DNA from: Bacteroides pyogenes_A
GTDB lineage: Bacteria > Bacteroidota > Bacteroidia > Bacteroidales > Bacteroidaceae
Reading direction: 5' to 3' (one strand)
Length of the DNA: 64,000 nt
NCBI RefSeq assembly: GCF_048595595.1
Contig: NZ_CP184347.1
Shown here one piece after another: positions 27,028 to 36,253 of this stretch. The translations under genes were made by a program, and so were the position numbers. Positions within the stretch are counted from its first letter, which is position 1; the number at the start of each line of letters is the position of its first letter. A model generated the notes under the pieces. It made no database searches and was not told the origin of the DNA. It was given only the letters and a program-made list of their open reading frames with translations.

Positions 27028-27492
27028 TTAAAATGAGATGTTTACTACTTCCAATGAGATTTTTCCTTGCGGAACTGTGATTTCGGCAATCTCACCCACT
27101 TTCTTGCCAAGCAGACCTTGAGCGATCGGAGTGTTCACGGAAATCTTTCCTTCTTTCAGGTTGGCTTCGCTTTCGGAAACAATGGTATAGACCATCTTCA
27201 TGCCATTTTTTACATTTCTCATCTCTACTTTGTTCAAAATCTGCACAGAATCCGTGTTTATTTTTGACTCATCGATGATTTTTGCATCGGCAATGGTCGC
27301 CTTCAGATTGTTGATACGCATTTCAAGCATGCCTTGCGCTTCTTTTGCTGCATCGTATTCTGCATTTTCAGACAAATCTCCTTTGTCTCTCGCCTCAGCT
27401 ATCGCTGCGGAAATCTTCGGGCGTTCCACTGTTTCCAGTTCTTTCAGTTCCGCCAACAAATTTTTGTACCCTTCTTCTGACATATAAGCCAT
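27028..27492 (-). CDS. greA: Transcription elongation factor GreA
   Basis: The 154-residue protein has the GreA layout: an N-terminal antiparallel coiled coil (about 5-75, including the acidic tip ARDKGDLSENAEYDAAKEAQG that reaches the RNA polymerase active site) and a C-terminal FKBP-like domain with NTPIAQGLLGKKVGEIAEITVP. It rescues backtracked polymerase by stimulating transcript cleavage. It is co-transcribed with the HIT gene. A 100-nt leader with a terminator-like hairpin precedes it. Confidence 0.96.
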   Translation of the reverse strand: MAYMSEEGYKNLLAELKELETVERPKISAAIAEARDKGDLSENAEYDAAKEAQGMLEMRINNLKATIADAKIIDESKINTDSVQILNKVEMRNVKNGMKMVYTIVSESEANLKEGKISVNTPIAQGLLGKKVGEIAEITVPQGKISLEVVNISF

Positions 27493-27543
27493 GATATTTT
27501 CCTCCTATTTAATAGTTATAATTTTAAAAAAGCACATATAAAC

Positions 27544-27608
27544 AAAAAAGAATTCCAACATTCATCATGCTGGAACCCTCTTTTCTAATTTATCTGTTTG
27601 CAAAGATA
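27544..27608 (-). promoter_or_regulatory. greA promoter and terminator-like leader hairpin
   Basis: On the minus strand, a -7 box TATCTTTG (27601-27608) is followed by a hairpin (27553-27561 with 27567-27575, one mismatch) and then TTCTTTTTTG. The hairpin lies between the promoter and the greA start (27492), so it could stop part of the transcripts before the gene. The 170 bp further upstream to the next gene (27609-27780) hold nothing recognisable. Confidence 0.5.
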
Positions 27609-27780
27609 GCTCTTTTACGAATACGTGTCAAGCATAAAAACGATGCTGTGTAACATATTTCTAAAAGATACCTATCCGATTAGCAACTTGGGAGGCCTGT
27701 CTTCGGGCTTTTCCAATGCTGTTATTTTTTCGGGTGCGGAGCAACTTCGGCTTTGAACATTAGCTTAGAAATGCTTTCTC

Positions 27781-28932
27781 CTAAAGCAATGATTTGACAG
27801 CTGCTTCCAAATCTTTAATATTTTCACCGCGGAGCTTCAATTCGTTGTTCCGGTTGATAAGGAATATGGCAGGTACTTGGCGGATATTGTAAATAGAAAC
27901 ATTGGTAGAATAAACTCCGTTTCCGTCGCGTACGCAAATCCAGGGGAGGTTATCTGCCGAAGTTTTCCAGAAATGTTCGTCGGCGTCCAAAGAAATCTGA
28001 TAAATCTCCAGCCCTTCCGAAGCGTACTTATTATATAGTTCGCGTAACATGAGGTTGTGAGGAGCTCCTGCCGGCGATTGGAAGACCGAAAAATCGAGAA
28101 GAACTACCTTCCCTTTGAGTTCGCTCAATTTGCGGATATTGCCTTTAACATCGCGCAACGCAATATCTATAATCCCGGTTTCCACAATCTTGTCTTTCGG
28201 AATCTCCAACGGTTTGACTTGCGGCCGGCGGGTATTCTTCATTCCCTTAATCACAATGTTATAAAGATTCTTGGAGCGTGTGGCATGAGGGAAAGAATTG
28301 TTCAGGCTGGTAGCTACCGCACCGAAGCATTTTACGTCTTCTTTGTTGTTCAGAGGGTCGAATATCAAGTAGTCGTTGAGCTTTTGGAACAGCGCGAAAT
28401 AAGCCGCCGATGTGTTGGGTGCGGCAAAGATATAATTCACTTTCACGTCTTGTTTGTAATTGTCGAGCAAAGCGGTGAGACTGTCTTCGAAAGCGTCGTG
28501 CCTGATCTTATTGTTCTGCAACGCTTGTAAAAGTTGGTCTACATCTTTTTGCAGACGAATCTGCTTCAACGTAAGCTCTTTGATTTTCCGGTTGTTTTCC
28601 GATCCTTCTACCGTATAGGCTGTGGAGAAGTCTACGTAAGGTGCGTTTATGCGGATTGTTTCGGTAGAGTCGATAGAAAAATGGATAATTTTGTCTTCCA
28701 CTCGCAACCGGTAGAACTCCGGCGATTCGGGACGTGGCTGTTTGAAACTGAAAGATCCGTTTCCTTTCAGCTTTGTCGAGTCGAGGGGAACAACTCCTTC
28801 CAATCCCGAGCTTTCGAGATAAATCATTTTTCCGTCAGCCCCTGTTACCTCTCCATTCACTTGGAATGCAGGACCTGAACTACAGGCTGTGATGGTCATT
28901 GCGGCAATTACCGCAGAAGTAAATTTTTTCAT
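27781..28932 (-). CDS. Thioredoxin-fold lipoprotein lacking the CxxC active site
   Basis: The protein has 383 residues from the ATG at 28932. The N terminus is a lipoprotein signal (MKKFTSAVIAAMTITACSS). The first half resembles the DUF4369 domain of Bacteroides thiol-disulfide proteins (VNGEVTGADGKMIYLESSGLEGVVPLDSTKLKGNGSFSFK). The second half is an AhpC/TSA/TlpA-type thioredoxin fold (KVVLLDF... and YNIRQVPAIFLINRN). Where relatives have WCxxC it reads FSVFQSPAGAPHN, with no cysteine, so oxidoreductase activity is not expected; a binding or structural role is more likely. A -7 box (TATATTTG, 28957-28964) puts the start point near 28950, which excludes the in-frame ATG at 28959. Confidence 0.82.
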   Translation of the reverse strand: MKKFTSAVIAAMTITACSSGPAFQVNGEVTGADGKMIYLESSGLEGVVPLDSTKLKGNGSFSFKQPRPESPEFYRLRVEDKIIHFSIDSTETIRINAPYVDFSTAYTVEGSENNRKIKELTLKQIRLQKDVDQLLQALQNNKIRHDAFEDSLTALLDNYKQDVKVNYIFAAPNTSAAYFALFQKLNDYLIFDPLNNKEDVKCFGAVATSLNNSFPHATRSKNLYNIVIKGMKNTRRPQVKPLEIPKDKIVETGIIDIALRDVKGNIRKLSELKGKVVLLDFSVFQSPAGAPHNLMLRELYNKYASEGLEIYQISLDADEHFWKTSADNLPWICVRDGNGVYSTNVSIYNIRQVPAIFLINRNNELKLRGENIKDLEAAVKSLL

Positions 28933-29080
28933 ATCGTATGTCTTATTTACAAGCTGCAAATATACTTCTTTTCGAGATTACTCAAAGCTTTTTAGCCCGT
29001 TCTTCGGCCTTATTTTGAAAAAAAACACATGCTTATTAACTTTTTGGCTCATTTCCACACCATTACAATGAATAAATATA

Positions 29081-29088
29081 TATCTTTG
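29081..29088 (+). promoter_or_regulatory. pnp promoter -7 box
   Basis: TATCTTTG, a perfect consensus match, 40 bases before the pnp ATG. Confidence 0.65.
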
Positions 29089-29127
29089 CAAGAATTTTGA
29101 AAGAAAAGTATTGATAAAACAATTTTT

Positions 29128-31254
29128 ATGATTAACCCAATTGTTAAGACGATCGAGCTGGCAGATGGAAGAACCATCACGCTCGAGACGGGAAAGTTGG
29201 CAAAACAGGCAGACGGTTCTGTGATGCTACGCATGGGAAATACCATGTTGTTGGCTACTGTTTGTGCCGCTAAAGATGCAGTTCCCGGAACCGATTTCAT
29301 GCCTTTGCAGGTAGAGTATAAAGAAAAATTTGCGGCTTTCGGCCGTTTCCCCGGTGGTTTCACCAAAAGAGAGGGCAGAGCTTCCGATTATGAGATTCTG
29401 ACTTGCCGTCTTGTAGACCGCGCTCTCCGTCCTTTATTCCCCGACAATTATCATGCAGAAGTATATGTAAATATCGTTCTCTTCTCGGCAGACGGCGTGG
29501 ACATGCCGGACGCTTTGGCCGGGCTGGCGGCTTCTGCGGCCCTTTCCGTATCCGATATTCCGTTCAACGGCCCGATTTCGGAGGTGCGTGTGGCGCGTAT
29601 CGACGGTCAGTTTGTCATTAACCCGACTTTCGCTCAATTGGAACAGGCCGATATGGACTTGATGGTTGCCGCTACCTATGAGAACATCATGATGGTGGAA
29701 GGCGAGATGAACGAAGTTTCGGAGGCAGATCTGCTAGAGGCTATGAAAGTGGCTCATGAAGCGATTAAGGTTCACTGTAAAGTACAGATGGAATTGACGG
29801 AAGCTGTCGGCAAGACGGTGAAACGCGAATATTGCCACGAAGTGAACGACGAAGACCTTCGCAAAGCTGTACGCGAGGCTTGCTACGATAAGGCATACGC
29901 CATCGCCGCTTCGGGAAACAAGAACAAGCATGAACGCCAGGAAGCTTTTGAAGCTGTATGCGAAGAATTCAAAGCACAGTTCAGCGAAGAGGAATTGGAA
30001 GAAAAGGCTCCGCTGATCGACCGTTATTATCATGATGTGGAAAAAGATGCCATGCGCCGCAGCATCCTCGACGAAGGCAAGCGTCTGGATGGACGCAAAA
30101 CTACCGAAATCCGTCCCATCTGGTGCGAAGTAGGCTCTTTGCCCGGTCCTCACGGTTCGGCTATCTTTACTCGCGGCGAAACACAGTCGCTGACTTCCGT
30201 TACTTTGGGTACGAAGTTGGACGAGAAAATCATCGACGATGTATTGGTGCACGGCAAAGAACGCTTCCTGCTGCACTATAACTTCCCTCCTTACTCTACC
30301 GGCGAGGCAAGACCGCAACGCGGAGTAGGCCGTCGTGAAATCGGTCACGGTCATCTGGCTTGGCGTGCGTTGAAGGGACAAATTCCTGCCGAATACCCGT
30401 ACGTGGTACGTGTGGTTTCCGACATTCTCGAATCTAACGGGTCGTCTTCCATGGCTACGGTTTGTGCCGGCACGCTGGCACTGATGGACGCCGGTGTGCA
30501 GATTAAGAAACCCGTATCGGGCATTGCGATGGGATTGATCAAGAATGCGGGCGAAGAGAAGTATGCCGTATTGTCCGACATTTTGGGCGATGAAGACCAC
30601 TTGGGCGATATGGACTTCAAGGTTACCGGAACAAGAGACGGTATCACCGCCACTCAAATGGACATCAAGGTCGACGGATTGTCGTACGAAATTCTGGAAC
30701 GCGCCTTGAATCAGGCAAGAGAAGGGCGTATGCACATCCTTGACAAGATTACCGAGACGATTGCCGAGCCGCGTGCCGAACTGAAACCGCATGCGCCGCG
30801 CATCGAGACCATGATTATTCCGAAAGAATTTATCGGTGCTGTGATCGGCCCCGGCGGAAAAATCATCCAAGGCATGCAAGAAGATACCGGAGCGGTTATC
30901 ACCATCGAAGAAATTGCCGGTGTGGGACGTATCGAAATCTCAGGGACCAACAAGCAAAGTATTGACAGTGCGATGCGCATGATCAAGGCCATTGTCGCAG
31001 TTCCCGAGGTGGGCGAAGTATACCAAGGCAAGGTTCGTTCCATTATGCCTTACGGTGCGTTCATCGAGTTCTTGCCGGGCAAGGACGGGTTGCTGCACAT
31101 TTCCGAAATCGACTGGAAACGTCTGGAAACAGTGGAAGAAGCCGGAATTAAAGAAGGAGACGATATTGAAGTGAAGCTTATCGATATCGACCCGAAGACC
31201 GGTAAGTTTAAACTTTCCAGAAAGGTGTTGCTCCCCAGACCGGAAAAGAAGTAA
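29128..31254 (+). CDS. pnp: Polynucleotide phosphorylase
   Basis: The 708-residue enzyme has two RNase PH domains (about 10-230 and 310-545) separated by an all-alpha linker, then a KH domain with VIGPGGKIIQGMQEDTG (about 573-589) and a C-terminal S1 domain (GEVYQGKVRSIMPYGAFIEFLPGKDGLLHISEI). The conserved FGRFPGGFTKREGR and LHYNFPPYSTGE segments of the phosphate-binding sites are intact. It degrades RNA 3' to 5' by phosphorolysis in the cytoplasm. The gene stands alone, and no rpsO lies directly upstream. Confidence 0.97.
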   Translation: MINPIVKTIELADGRTITLETGKLAKQADGSVMLRMGNTMLLATVCAAKDAVPGTDFMPLQVEYKEKFAAFGRFPGGFTKREGRASDYEILTCRLVDRALRPLFPDNYHAEVYVNIVLFSADGVDMPDALAGLAASAALSVSDIPFNGPISEVRVARIDGQFVINPTFAQLEQADMDLMVAATYENIMMVEGEMNEVSEADLLEAMKVAHEAIKVHCKVQMELTEAVGKTVKREYCHEVNDEDLRKAVREACYDKAYAIAASGNKNKHERQEAFEAVCEEFKAQFSEEELEEKAPLIDRYYHDVEKDAMRRSILDEGKRLDGRKTTEIRPIWCEVGSLPGPHGSAIFTRGETQSLTSVTLGTKLDEKIIDDVLVHGKERFLLHYNFPPYSTGEARPQRGVGRREIGHGHLAWRALKGQIPAEYPYVVRVVSDILESNGSSSMATVCAGTLALMDAGVQIKKPVSGIAMGLIKNAGEEKYAVLSDILGDEDHLGDMDFKVTGTRDGITATQMDIKVDGLSYEILERALNQAREGRMHILDKITETIAEPRAELKPHAPRIETMIIPKEFIGAVIGPGGKIIQGMQEDTGAVITIEEIAGVGRIEISGTNKQSIDSAMRMIKAIVAVPEVGEVYQGKVRSIMPYGAFIEFLPGKDGLLHISEIDWKRLETVEEAGIKEGDDIEVKLIDIDPKTGKFKLSRKVLLPRPEKK

Positions 31255-31446
31255 GCGTAACCAACGTTTTCAAATAACCAATGAGGGTGAATTCTAAGTC
31301 CTCTCCAAACAATATCTATAAAATCTTACCCATGTTTACGAATATTAACGTATCCTTGGGTAAGTTCTTATATAGACATAACTACTCTTCAGAAGTGTAT
31401 AGCTACTTCCTAAACCTAAGAATTTTTCGAAGTTAAGCCCCTTTTA
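31255..31446. other. pnp 3' region and non-coding end of the IS110 element
   Basis: No gene. An imperfect hairpin (CTTACCCATG..., ...CTTGGGTAAG, 31326-31365) may end the pnp transcript. One end of the IS110 element must lie in or near this stretch, but the family has no clear inverted repeats, so the border cannot be set. Confidence 0.4.
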
Positions 31447-32442
31447 TTATGCTACCAATGTTACAAATGGAGTCTGCCTTCGTATCACAGCAAAAGACCT
31501 TGCTATGATTTTGGCTCTTACCGCATTGATTACAGATGCTTTATGTTTTCCCTCGGCTATTTTCCTTTTATAATATGCTTTCATCTGTGGATCCCAAGAG
31601 ATGGCAGTAATGGCTGCGCGGGTAAGGTATACTTTTACTTCTTTGTTAGCCAATGTAGAAGTTTGCGTTCTTCCCCGTATAGAAATACCTGAAGTATGTT
31701 CAAATGGGGCAACTCCACAATAGCAGGCAAATTTCCTCGGGTTGTCAAATCTTTGAAAATTCTCAGTAACACACAGTAATACAATGGCATTGATGATTCC
31801 TATACCTTTTATACTTCTTAATAGCAAGTAGTTTGTATAAAGAGAACTACTGGCGGCTATTAGTTGCTCCATAGCTTCTTCCACCTTCAGGATCTTTTCC
31901 TTTATCGACTTGAGCTGTTCTTCCAAAAAAGCAATGGATTCTGTCACATCAGCCAACTTAACCATGTGGGAGAATGTTTCCAATAACTTTATGCTTGATA
32001 CTTTTTGCTTGACCAGATTGTCACGTACAATAATCCATCCTCGCAGTCTCACCAAGTCTTCGTCAGGCAATTTGTATAGTTCCAGTTTTCGATAGTGTAA
32101 TGCCGCATAGTTTGCTATTTTTTTAGCGTCAATGCGGTCATTTTTTCCTCGTTGCAAGCCTATTGACTTCTTTATGGTTAACGGACAAACTAAAGTCAGG
32201 GAAAATCCCATGGAAACACTTGAAACTGATAATTCTGTGACATAACTTCCCATGTTTTCAGCACAGAATAAGAGTTTAGATAAAGAAAGGTGATAACCAG
32301 CTATCCAATTCAATAAAGATTGGACCCCCTCTGGAGTGTTATTAAAAGACTTGTGAGACAACTCTTTCTCGTCCGCGGACATTAATGATGCATCGAATGT
32401 TTTTTTTCCTACATCAAGACCTACAAAATGAGAATAATTCAT
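31447..32442 (-). CDS. IS110 family transposase (DEDD recombinase)
   Basis: The 331-residue protein has the IS110 layout: an N-terminal RuvC-like DEDD domain with VGLDVGKKTFDASL (first Asp), CAENMGSYV (Glu), and KNDRIDAKKIANYAA (Asp-Asp), a coiled middle (about 150-195), and a C-terminal Transposase_20 domain with LLRSIKGIGIINAIVLL and FACYCGVAPFEHTSGISIRG, carrying the catalytic-serine region. The frame is complete, so the element may be active. A structured non-coding region of about 170 bp lies directly upstream, as in the IS110 group whose transposition is guided by a bridge RNA. Confidence 0.93.
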   Translation of the reverse strand: MNYSHFVGLDVGKKTFDASLMSADEKELSHKSFNNTPEGVQSLLNWIAGYHLSLSKLLFCAENMGSYVTELSVSSVSMGFSLTLVCPLTIKKSIGLQRGKNDRIDAKKIANYAALHYRKLELYKLPDEDLVRLRGWIIVRDNLVKQKVSSIKLLETFSHMVKLADVTESIAFLEEQLKSIKEKILKVEEAMEQLIAASSSLYTNYLLLRSIKGIGIINAIVLLCVTENFQRFDNPRKFACYCGVAPFEHTSGISIRGRTQTSTLANKEVKVYLTRAAITAISWDPQMKAYYKRKIAEGKHKASVINAVRAKIIARSFAVIRRQTPFVTLVA

Positions 32443-32621
32443 AACTTTGTATTTACAGTATTAAACATGAAGGAGAAACAGCTAATACATTTATTAGGTC
32501 GTGAGCCTACAATTCTAACTGGCTAGGTTCTCCGATTAAGAGAGTTGCAGTCTGATTCAGCCTATAGTCATTTAAGACTAGTGTCAAAGTTAGTTCACTG
32601 CAACTCTTCTTTTCAAATATA
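32443..32621 (-). ncRNA. Putative IS110 bridge RNA with its promoter
   Basis: On the minus strand a -7 box TATATTTG (32614-32621) is followed within about 7 bases by AGAGTTGCAGT (32597-32607), which pairs perfectly with ACTGCAACTCT (32541-32551) to form a long 5' stem-loop. About 100 more structured bases lead to the transposase ATG at 32442. Position (recombinase 5' side), size and the 5' stem-loop match the bridge RNAs described for IS110 elements. The target- and donor-binding loops were not resolved here. Confidence 0.55.
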
Positions 32622-32653
32622 CACTTATATTTTTATTGGGATATTTAATACTG

Positions 32654-32844
32654 CAAATGTAAATGTGTCAAAACAAAAATGATCATCCCGAAAAGTTACA
32701 GATTGTAACTACCAAACTTAAAAGAGCCGTATCGAACTCTGTTTCGAGTAATGATACGGCTCTTTCTCTTGCTTTTTAGGATGCTCAAGTTTCAGATTAA
32801 AAGTTCTTCTTTGGTTTAATTTAGTTTTGACACATTTACATTTG
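32654..32844. repeat. 191-bp segment bounded by a perfect 21-bp inverted repeat
   Basis: The arms at 32654-32674 and 32824-32844 are exact reverse complements. Each arm ends outward in TACATTTG, a match to the -7 consensus. Inside are another -7 match on the minus strand (TAAGTTTG, 32713-32720) and a strong hairpin (AAAGAGCCGTATC / GATACGGCTCTTT, 32722-32763). It could be a small transposon-derived repeat or an invertible segment; no coding sequence is present. Confidence 0.65.
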
Positions 32845-33364
32845 TTTTTGTTGTAACGACCTGCCTTTTGTCGCTTCATCCTCAAACGCTTCTCGCCGTC
32901 CCGCTCCGTTCAGGCCGAGTGCAATAAGAGTGTCCGATTCCTTTCGCTGCGATTGGAAGTCCGCCACACCGTATTCGGGCGAATATCCACCGGGTTCTTC
33001 CGCTGAGGGCCTTGTCCGTTTTCTCTTGTACATTCTCCGCTCTCTTCCTGAGATGTTGTTGTTTCACCGGTTCTGAATGAACTTTAGTGCGTCATTCTAA
33101 AAACTCTCTTTCTGAGATGCGGTTACTTCGCCCAAAGAGTTTTCCGGCAACGCTGCCGCTGAACCGATACTCTCTCTATCTCCGGCTTCTTTCCATCTGT
33201 GCAGCGAGATATTTTTCGTTGCTTTTAATTTACTGAGATAAAACCTTTTCTCCTTTACCTATTTATAGGTATGTCCCCTGAAGGCATCCTACCTATCTAT
33301 TGCTATTTTGCCTTTCTTCCTTTAAATAGGTGATATGATACTATTTATCCCTTCGTTAAAAAAA
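32845..33364. other. Gene-poor stretch upstream of the TonB receptor
   Basis: No supportable gene. Short minus-strand ORFs (32836-33067) are arginine-rich and low in complexity, without a family. The sequence ACCTAT/ATAGGT occurs several times between 33256 and 33332, including the palindrome ACCTATTTATAGGT (33257-33270), and could be a regulatory site. No riboswitch signature (for example cobalamin) was recognised. Confidence 0.4.
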
Positions 33365-33372
33365 ATATTTTT
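33365..33372 (+). promoter_or_regulatory. Promoter -7 box of the TonB receptor gene
   Basis: TATTTTTG, consensus match, 72 bases before the ATG at 33444. Confidence 0.55.
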
Positions 33373-33443
33373 GCACCCGCAAACTGAAAAGATGTTTTGA
33401 ACGAGAACCATTCTTACAGAAAAACAACTTATTATAACGAAAA

Positions 33444-36056
33444 ATGAAACGATTTGTTTTAGCAACACTGATGGCTTTTCTGGCCATGTCTTTCTTGCGT
33501 GCGGAAGATGCTGATAAGAAAGTAAAGACCGATGCCAATATCATCGGACATATCATTGAGGTTTCTACGGGCGATCATGTCCCCGGAGTGAGTATTTTCT
33601 TGAAAGGGACAACCATCGGTACCGTCTCCGACAATACGGGACATTTCCGCCTGATGGATTTGCCGTTGGGCAAGAAAACGGTTGTGATGAAAGCTGTCGG
33701 GTATAAGACAAAAGAGCAGGAAGTCGTTCTTAAAAAAGGGGTTACGATCGAGTTGAATTTCAATCTTGAAGAGGATGTGGCCGCGCTCGATGCGGTAGTT
33801 GTTTCCGCCAACCGCAACGAGACCACCCGCCGTCTGGCTCCTACATTGGTGAACGTAATCGATACGAAGATGTTCGCCTGCGCCAATGCCAACAATCTTG
33901 CGCAGGGAATCGTCTTCCAACCGGGCGTGCGCGTGGAGAACAACTGCCAGAACTGCGGCTTCAACCAAGTGCGCATCAACGGTATGGACGGCCGCTATAC
34001 ACAGATTCTTATCGACTCTCGCCCCATCATGAGCGCCCTTGCCGGCGTGTACGGATTGGAACAGATTCCGACCAATATGATCGAACGCGTGGAGGTGGTG
34101 CGCGGAGGCGGTTCTGCGCTGTTCGGTTCGTCGGCCATTGCGGGGGTGCTGAATATCATCACCAAAGAGCCGGTAAGGAATTCTTTCACCGTGAACGAGT
34201 CGCTCGGGTTTACAGGCATGAAAGCCATTGATAACAATCTGTCTTTCAACGGGTCTATCATAAGCGACGACCAGAGAGCCGGAGCCATGTTCTTCGGGCA
34301 GATGCGTTACCGCAATCCGTGGGACAAGAACGATGACGGGTTTTCCGAAATCGGTAAAATAGATTCGCGTTCGGTAGGCGCGCATGTTTTCCTGCGTACG
34401 TCCGATTACAGCCGGCTGACGGCAGAGGTGCACAGCATACAGGAGTTTCGCCGCGGCGGCGACCATGTGAAAGACGAATGGCCCGCACATGTGGCGGCAG
34501 TGGCCGAACAGATAGACCATAGCATCTATAGCGGCAACCTGAAATACGATCTGCGTTCTGCCGATTCGAAACATCATTTCCAAGCTTACGCCTCGGCACA
34601 GCTGATAAACCGTAAGAGCTATTACGGCGGAATCGGCGAACTGGAAGCCGACGGCAAACGGTTGGGCATATTGGGAAGCCCTGTGCCCCACGATATGTAC
34701 GGCGATAATTACGGATTTACCAAAGGGCGTACGTATATGGGCGGCGCGCAATATTCGTACAACTTCGACAAGCTTCTCTTCATGCCCGCCCAACTGCTGG
34801 TGGGAGCCGAATACACCCGCGACGAACTGAGCGACAATATGCCTATCCGCAGCTGGTATCCGGCAGTGGATGCCGACGGCAAACCCATCAAAGACGGCAA
34901 TAAACTTATTCCGCTGTATCCGGAGCTGGATCAACGCATCAACAACTGGAGCCAGTTTGCACAGCTCGAATGGAAGAACAACCGCTGGAGCGTGTTGCTG
35001 GGTGTGCGCGTGGACGAACACTCCGAAGTGGACGATGCCATCGTAAGCCCCCGCGCCACGTTGCGTTTCAACCCGATAGAAGACATCAATCTCCGCGCCA
35101 CTTATGCGAAAGGCTTCCGTGCCCCGCAAGTGTTCGATGAAGATTTGCACGTGGGTGTAGTGGGCGGAGAGGCCCAGAAGGTAGAGAACCGGAAAGGTTT
35201 GAATCCGGAGATAAGCCACGCCTTCAGCCTGAGCGCGGATATGTACCACCGCTTCGGAGAGGTGCAGGCAAACCTTCTGATAGAAGGTTTCTATACCCGC
35301 CTGAAAGACGTGTTCACTTTGCAGGAACAAGCTGCAAAGGGTGACGGAATCAAACGCTACACTCGTGTTAACGGAAGCGGGGCCAAGATATTCGGCGCCA
35401 ACATCGAAGGGAAACTGGCGTTCCGCCGCATTCAGTTGCAAGCGGGAATTACGATGACCTCCAACAAATACGACGATGCGCAGGAGTGGGGCGAGCGTAC
35501 AGCGCTCACCGACGGCACAGAGCCTAAGGCCGACGGATCGAACTTCAAGAAGATTGCCGACGGAGAAGACAAAGGCAAGTTCGAAAACGAGGCTCAGGCA
35601 GACAGAACCATCACGCGCACGCCGGATACGTACGGATACTTTACCTTCGGATGGAACCCGGTACGTCCCCTGAACATCGCCCTTACCGGAACATTCACCG
35701 GAAAGATGAAAACCCCTCATGCCATCGAGTGGGGAGTAGGCGCTGCCGAAACCGATATCGCAGCCATCAAAGCGGGCAAGCGTACAGCCGGATTTAACGA
35801 CGGAACGGGCGACGATGCCGCCGCTCCCCGTTGGGACGAACTGGTCACCACGCCTTCATTCTTCGATCTGGGCGCGAAGGTATCTTACGATTTCCGTGTC
35901 ACACAAGCCACAGCGCTTCAGTTGTATGCCGGAATGAGCAATATCTTCAATTCCTTCCAGAAGGATTTCGACCGTGGAGCCAGCCGCGACAGCGGATACA
36001 TCTACGGTCCCACTCAACCGCGCTCATTCTACGTAGGTTGCCGTTACAGTTTCTGA
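33444..36056 (+). CDS. TonB-dependent outer-membrane receptor
   Basis: The 870-residue protein has a signal peptide (MKRFVLATLMAFLAMSFLRA), a carboxypeptidase-regulatory-like domain (about 33-112), a plug with NQVRINGMDGRYTQILIDSRPI, IERVEVVRGGGSALFGSSAIAGVLNIITKEP, and a C-terminal barrel ending RSFYVGCRYSF. The plug contains an unusual Cys pair in VENNCQNCGFNQV. It is monocistronic and lacks a SusD partner, so it is more likely a metal, cofactor or siderophore receptor than a glycan transporter; the substrate cannot be named from the sequence. Two hairpins follow the gene. Confidence 0.9.
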   Translation: MKRFVLATLMAFLAMSFLRAEDADKKVKTDANIIGHIIEVSTGDHVPGVSIFLKGTTIGTVSDNTGHFRLMDLPLGKKTVVMKAVGYKTKEQEVVLKKGVTIELNFNLEEDVAALDAVVVSANRNETTRRLAPTLVNVIDTKMFACANANNLAQGIVFQPGVRVENNCQNCGFNQVRINGMDGRYTQILIDSRPIMSALAGVYGLEQIPTNMIERVEVVRGGGSALFGSSAIAGVLNIITKEPVRNSFTVNESLGFTGMKAIDNNLSFNGSIISDDQRAGAMFFGQMRYRNPWDKNDDGFSEIGKIDSRSVGAHVFLRTSDYSRLTAEVHSIQEFRRGGDHVKDEWPAHVAAVAEQIDHSIYSGNLKYDLRSADSKHHFQAYASAQLINRKSYYGGIGELEADGKRLGILGSPVPHDMYGDNYGFTKGRTYMGGAQYSYNFDKLLFMPAQLLVGAEYTRDELSDNMPIRSWYPAVDADGKPIKDGNKLIPLYPELDQRINNWSQFAQLEWKNNRWSVLLGVRVDEHSEVDDAIVSPRATLRFNPIEDINLRATYAKGFRAPQVFDEDLHVGVVGGEAQKVENRKGLNPEISHAFSLSADMYHRFGEVQANLLIEGFYTRLKDVFTLQEQAAKGDGIKRYTRVNGSGAKIFGANIEGKLAFRRIQLQAGITMTSNKYDDAQEWGERTALTDGTEPKADGSNFKKIADGEDKGKFENEAQADRTITRTPDTYGYFTFGWNPVRPLNIALTGTFTGKMKTPHAIEWGVGAAETDIAAIKAGKRTAGFNDGTGDDAAAPRWDELVTTPSFFDLGAKVSYDFRVTQATALQLYAGMSNIFNSFQKDFDRGASRDSGYIYGPTQPRSFYVGCRYSF

Positions 36057-36117
36057 TGAACGGAGCCGTCCGGCGGGCGCAACGCTTTTCCGCCGGAGTG
36101 TGAGAAGAAGACCAAAC

Positions 36118-36165
36118 AAGGCAGGGCATAGCGAACAATCGACAGATTCGCCATGCCCTGCTTCG
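36118..36165 (+). terminator. Terminator-like hairpin after the TonB receptor gene
   Basis: Arms GCAGGGCATAGCGAA and TTCGCCATGCCCTGC form a long stem with one bulge around a 13-base loop. A second perfect hairpin (GAATCGGGAAGTA / TACTTCCCGATTC) lies at 36220-36253. Together they close the receptor transcript. Confidence 0.65.
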
Positions 36166-36253
36166 TTTCGTTCGGCGGGAGTGTTTGCCGATACCGGCAA
36201 GTGTGTCCGTCCATGAAAAGAGAATCGGGAAGTACCCCCATACTTCCCGATTC

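Noticed and set aside
32836..33067. Short arginine-rich minus-strand ORFs before the TonB receptor
   Set aside because: Low complexity, overlapping frames, no conserved domain or promoter.
33459..35720. 753-codon minus-strand ORF opposite the TonB receptor gene
   Set aside because: Antisense shadow of a strongly conserved receptor; no domain and no start signal.
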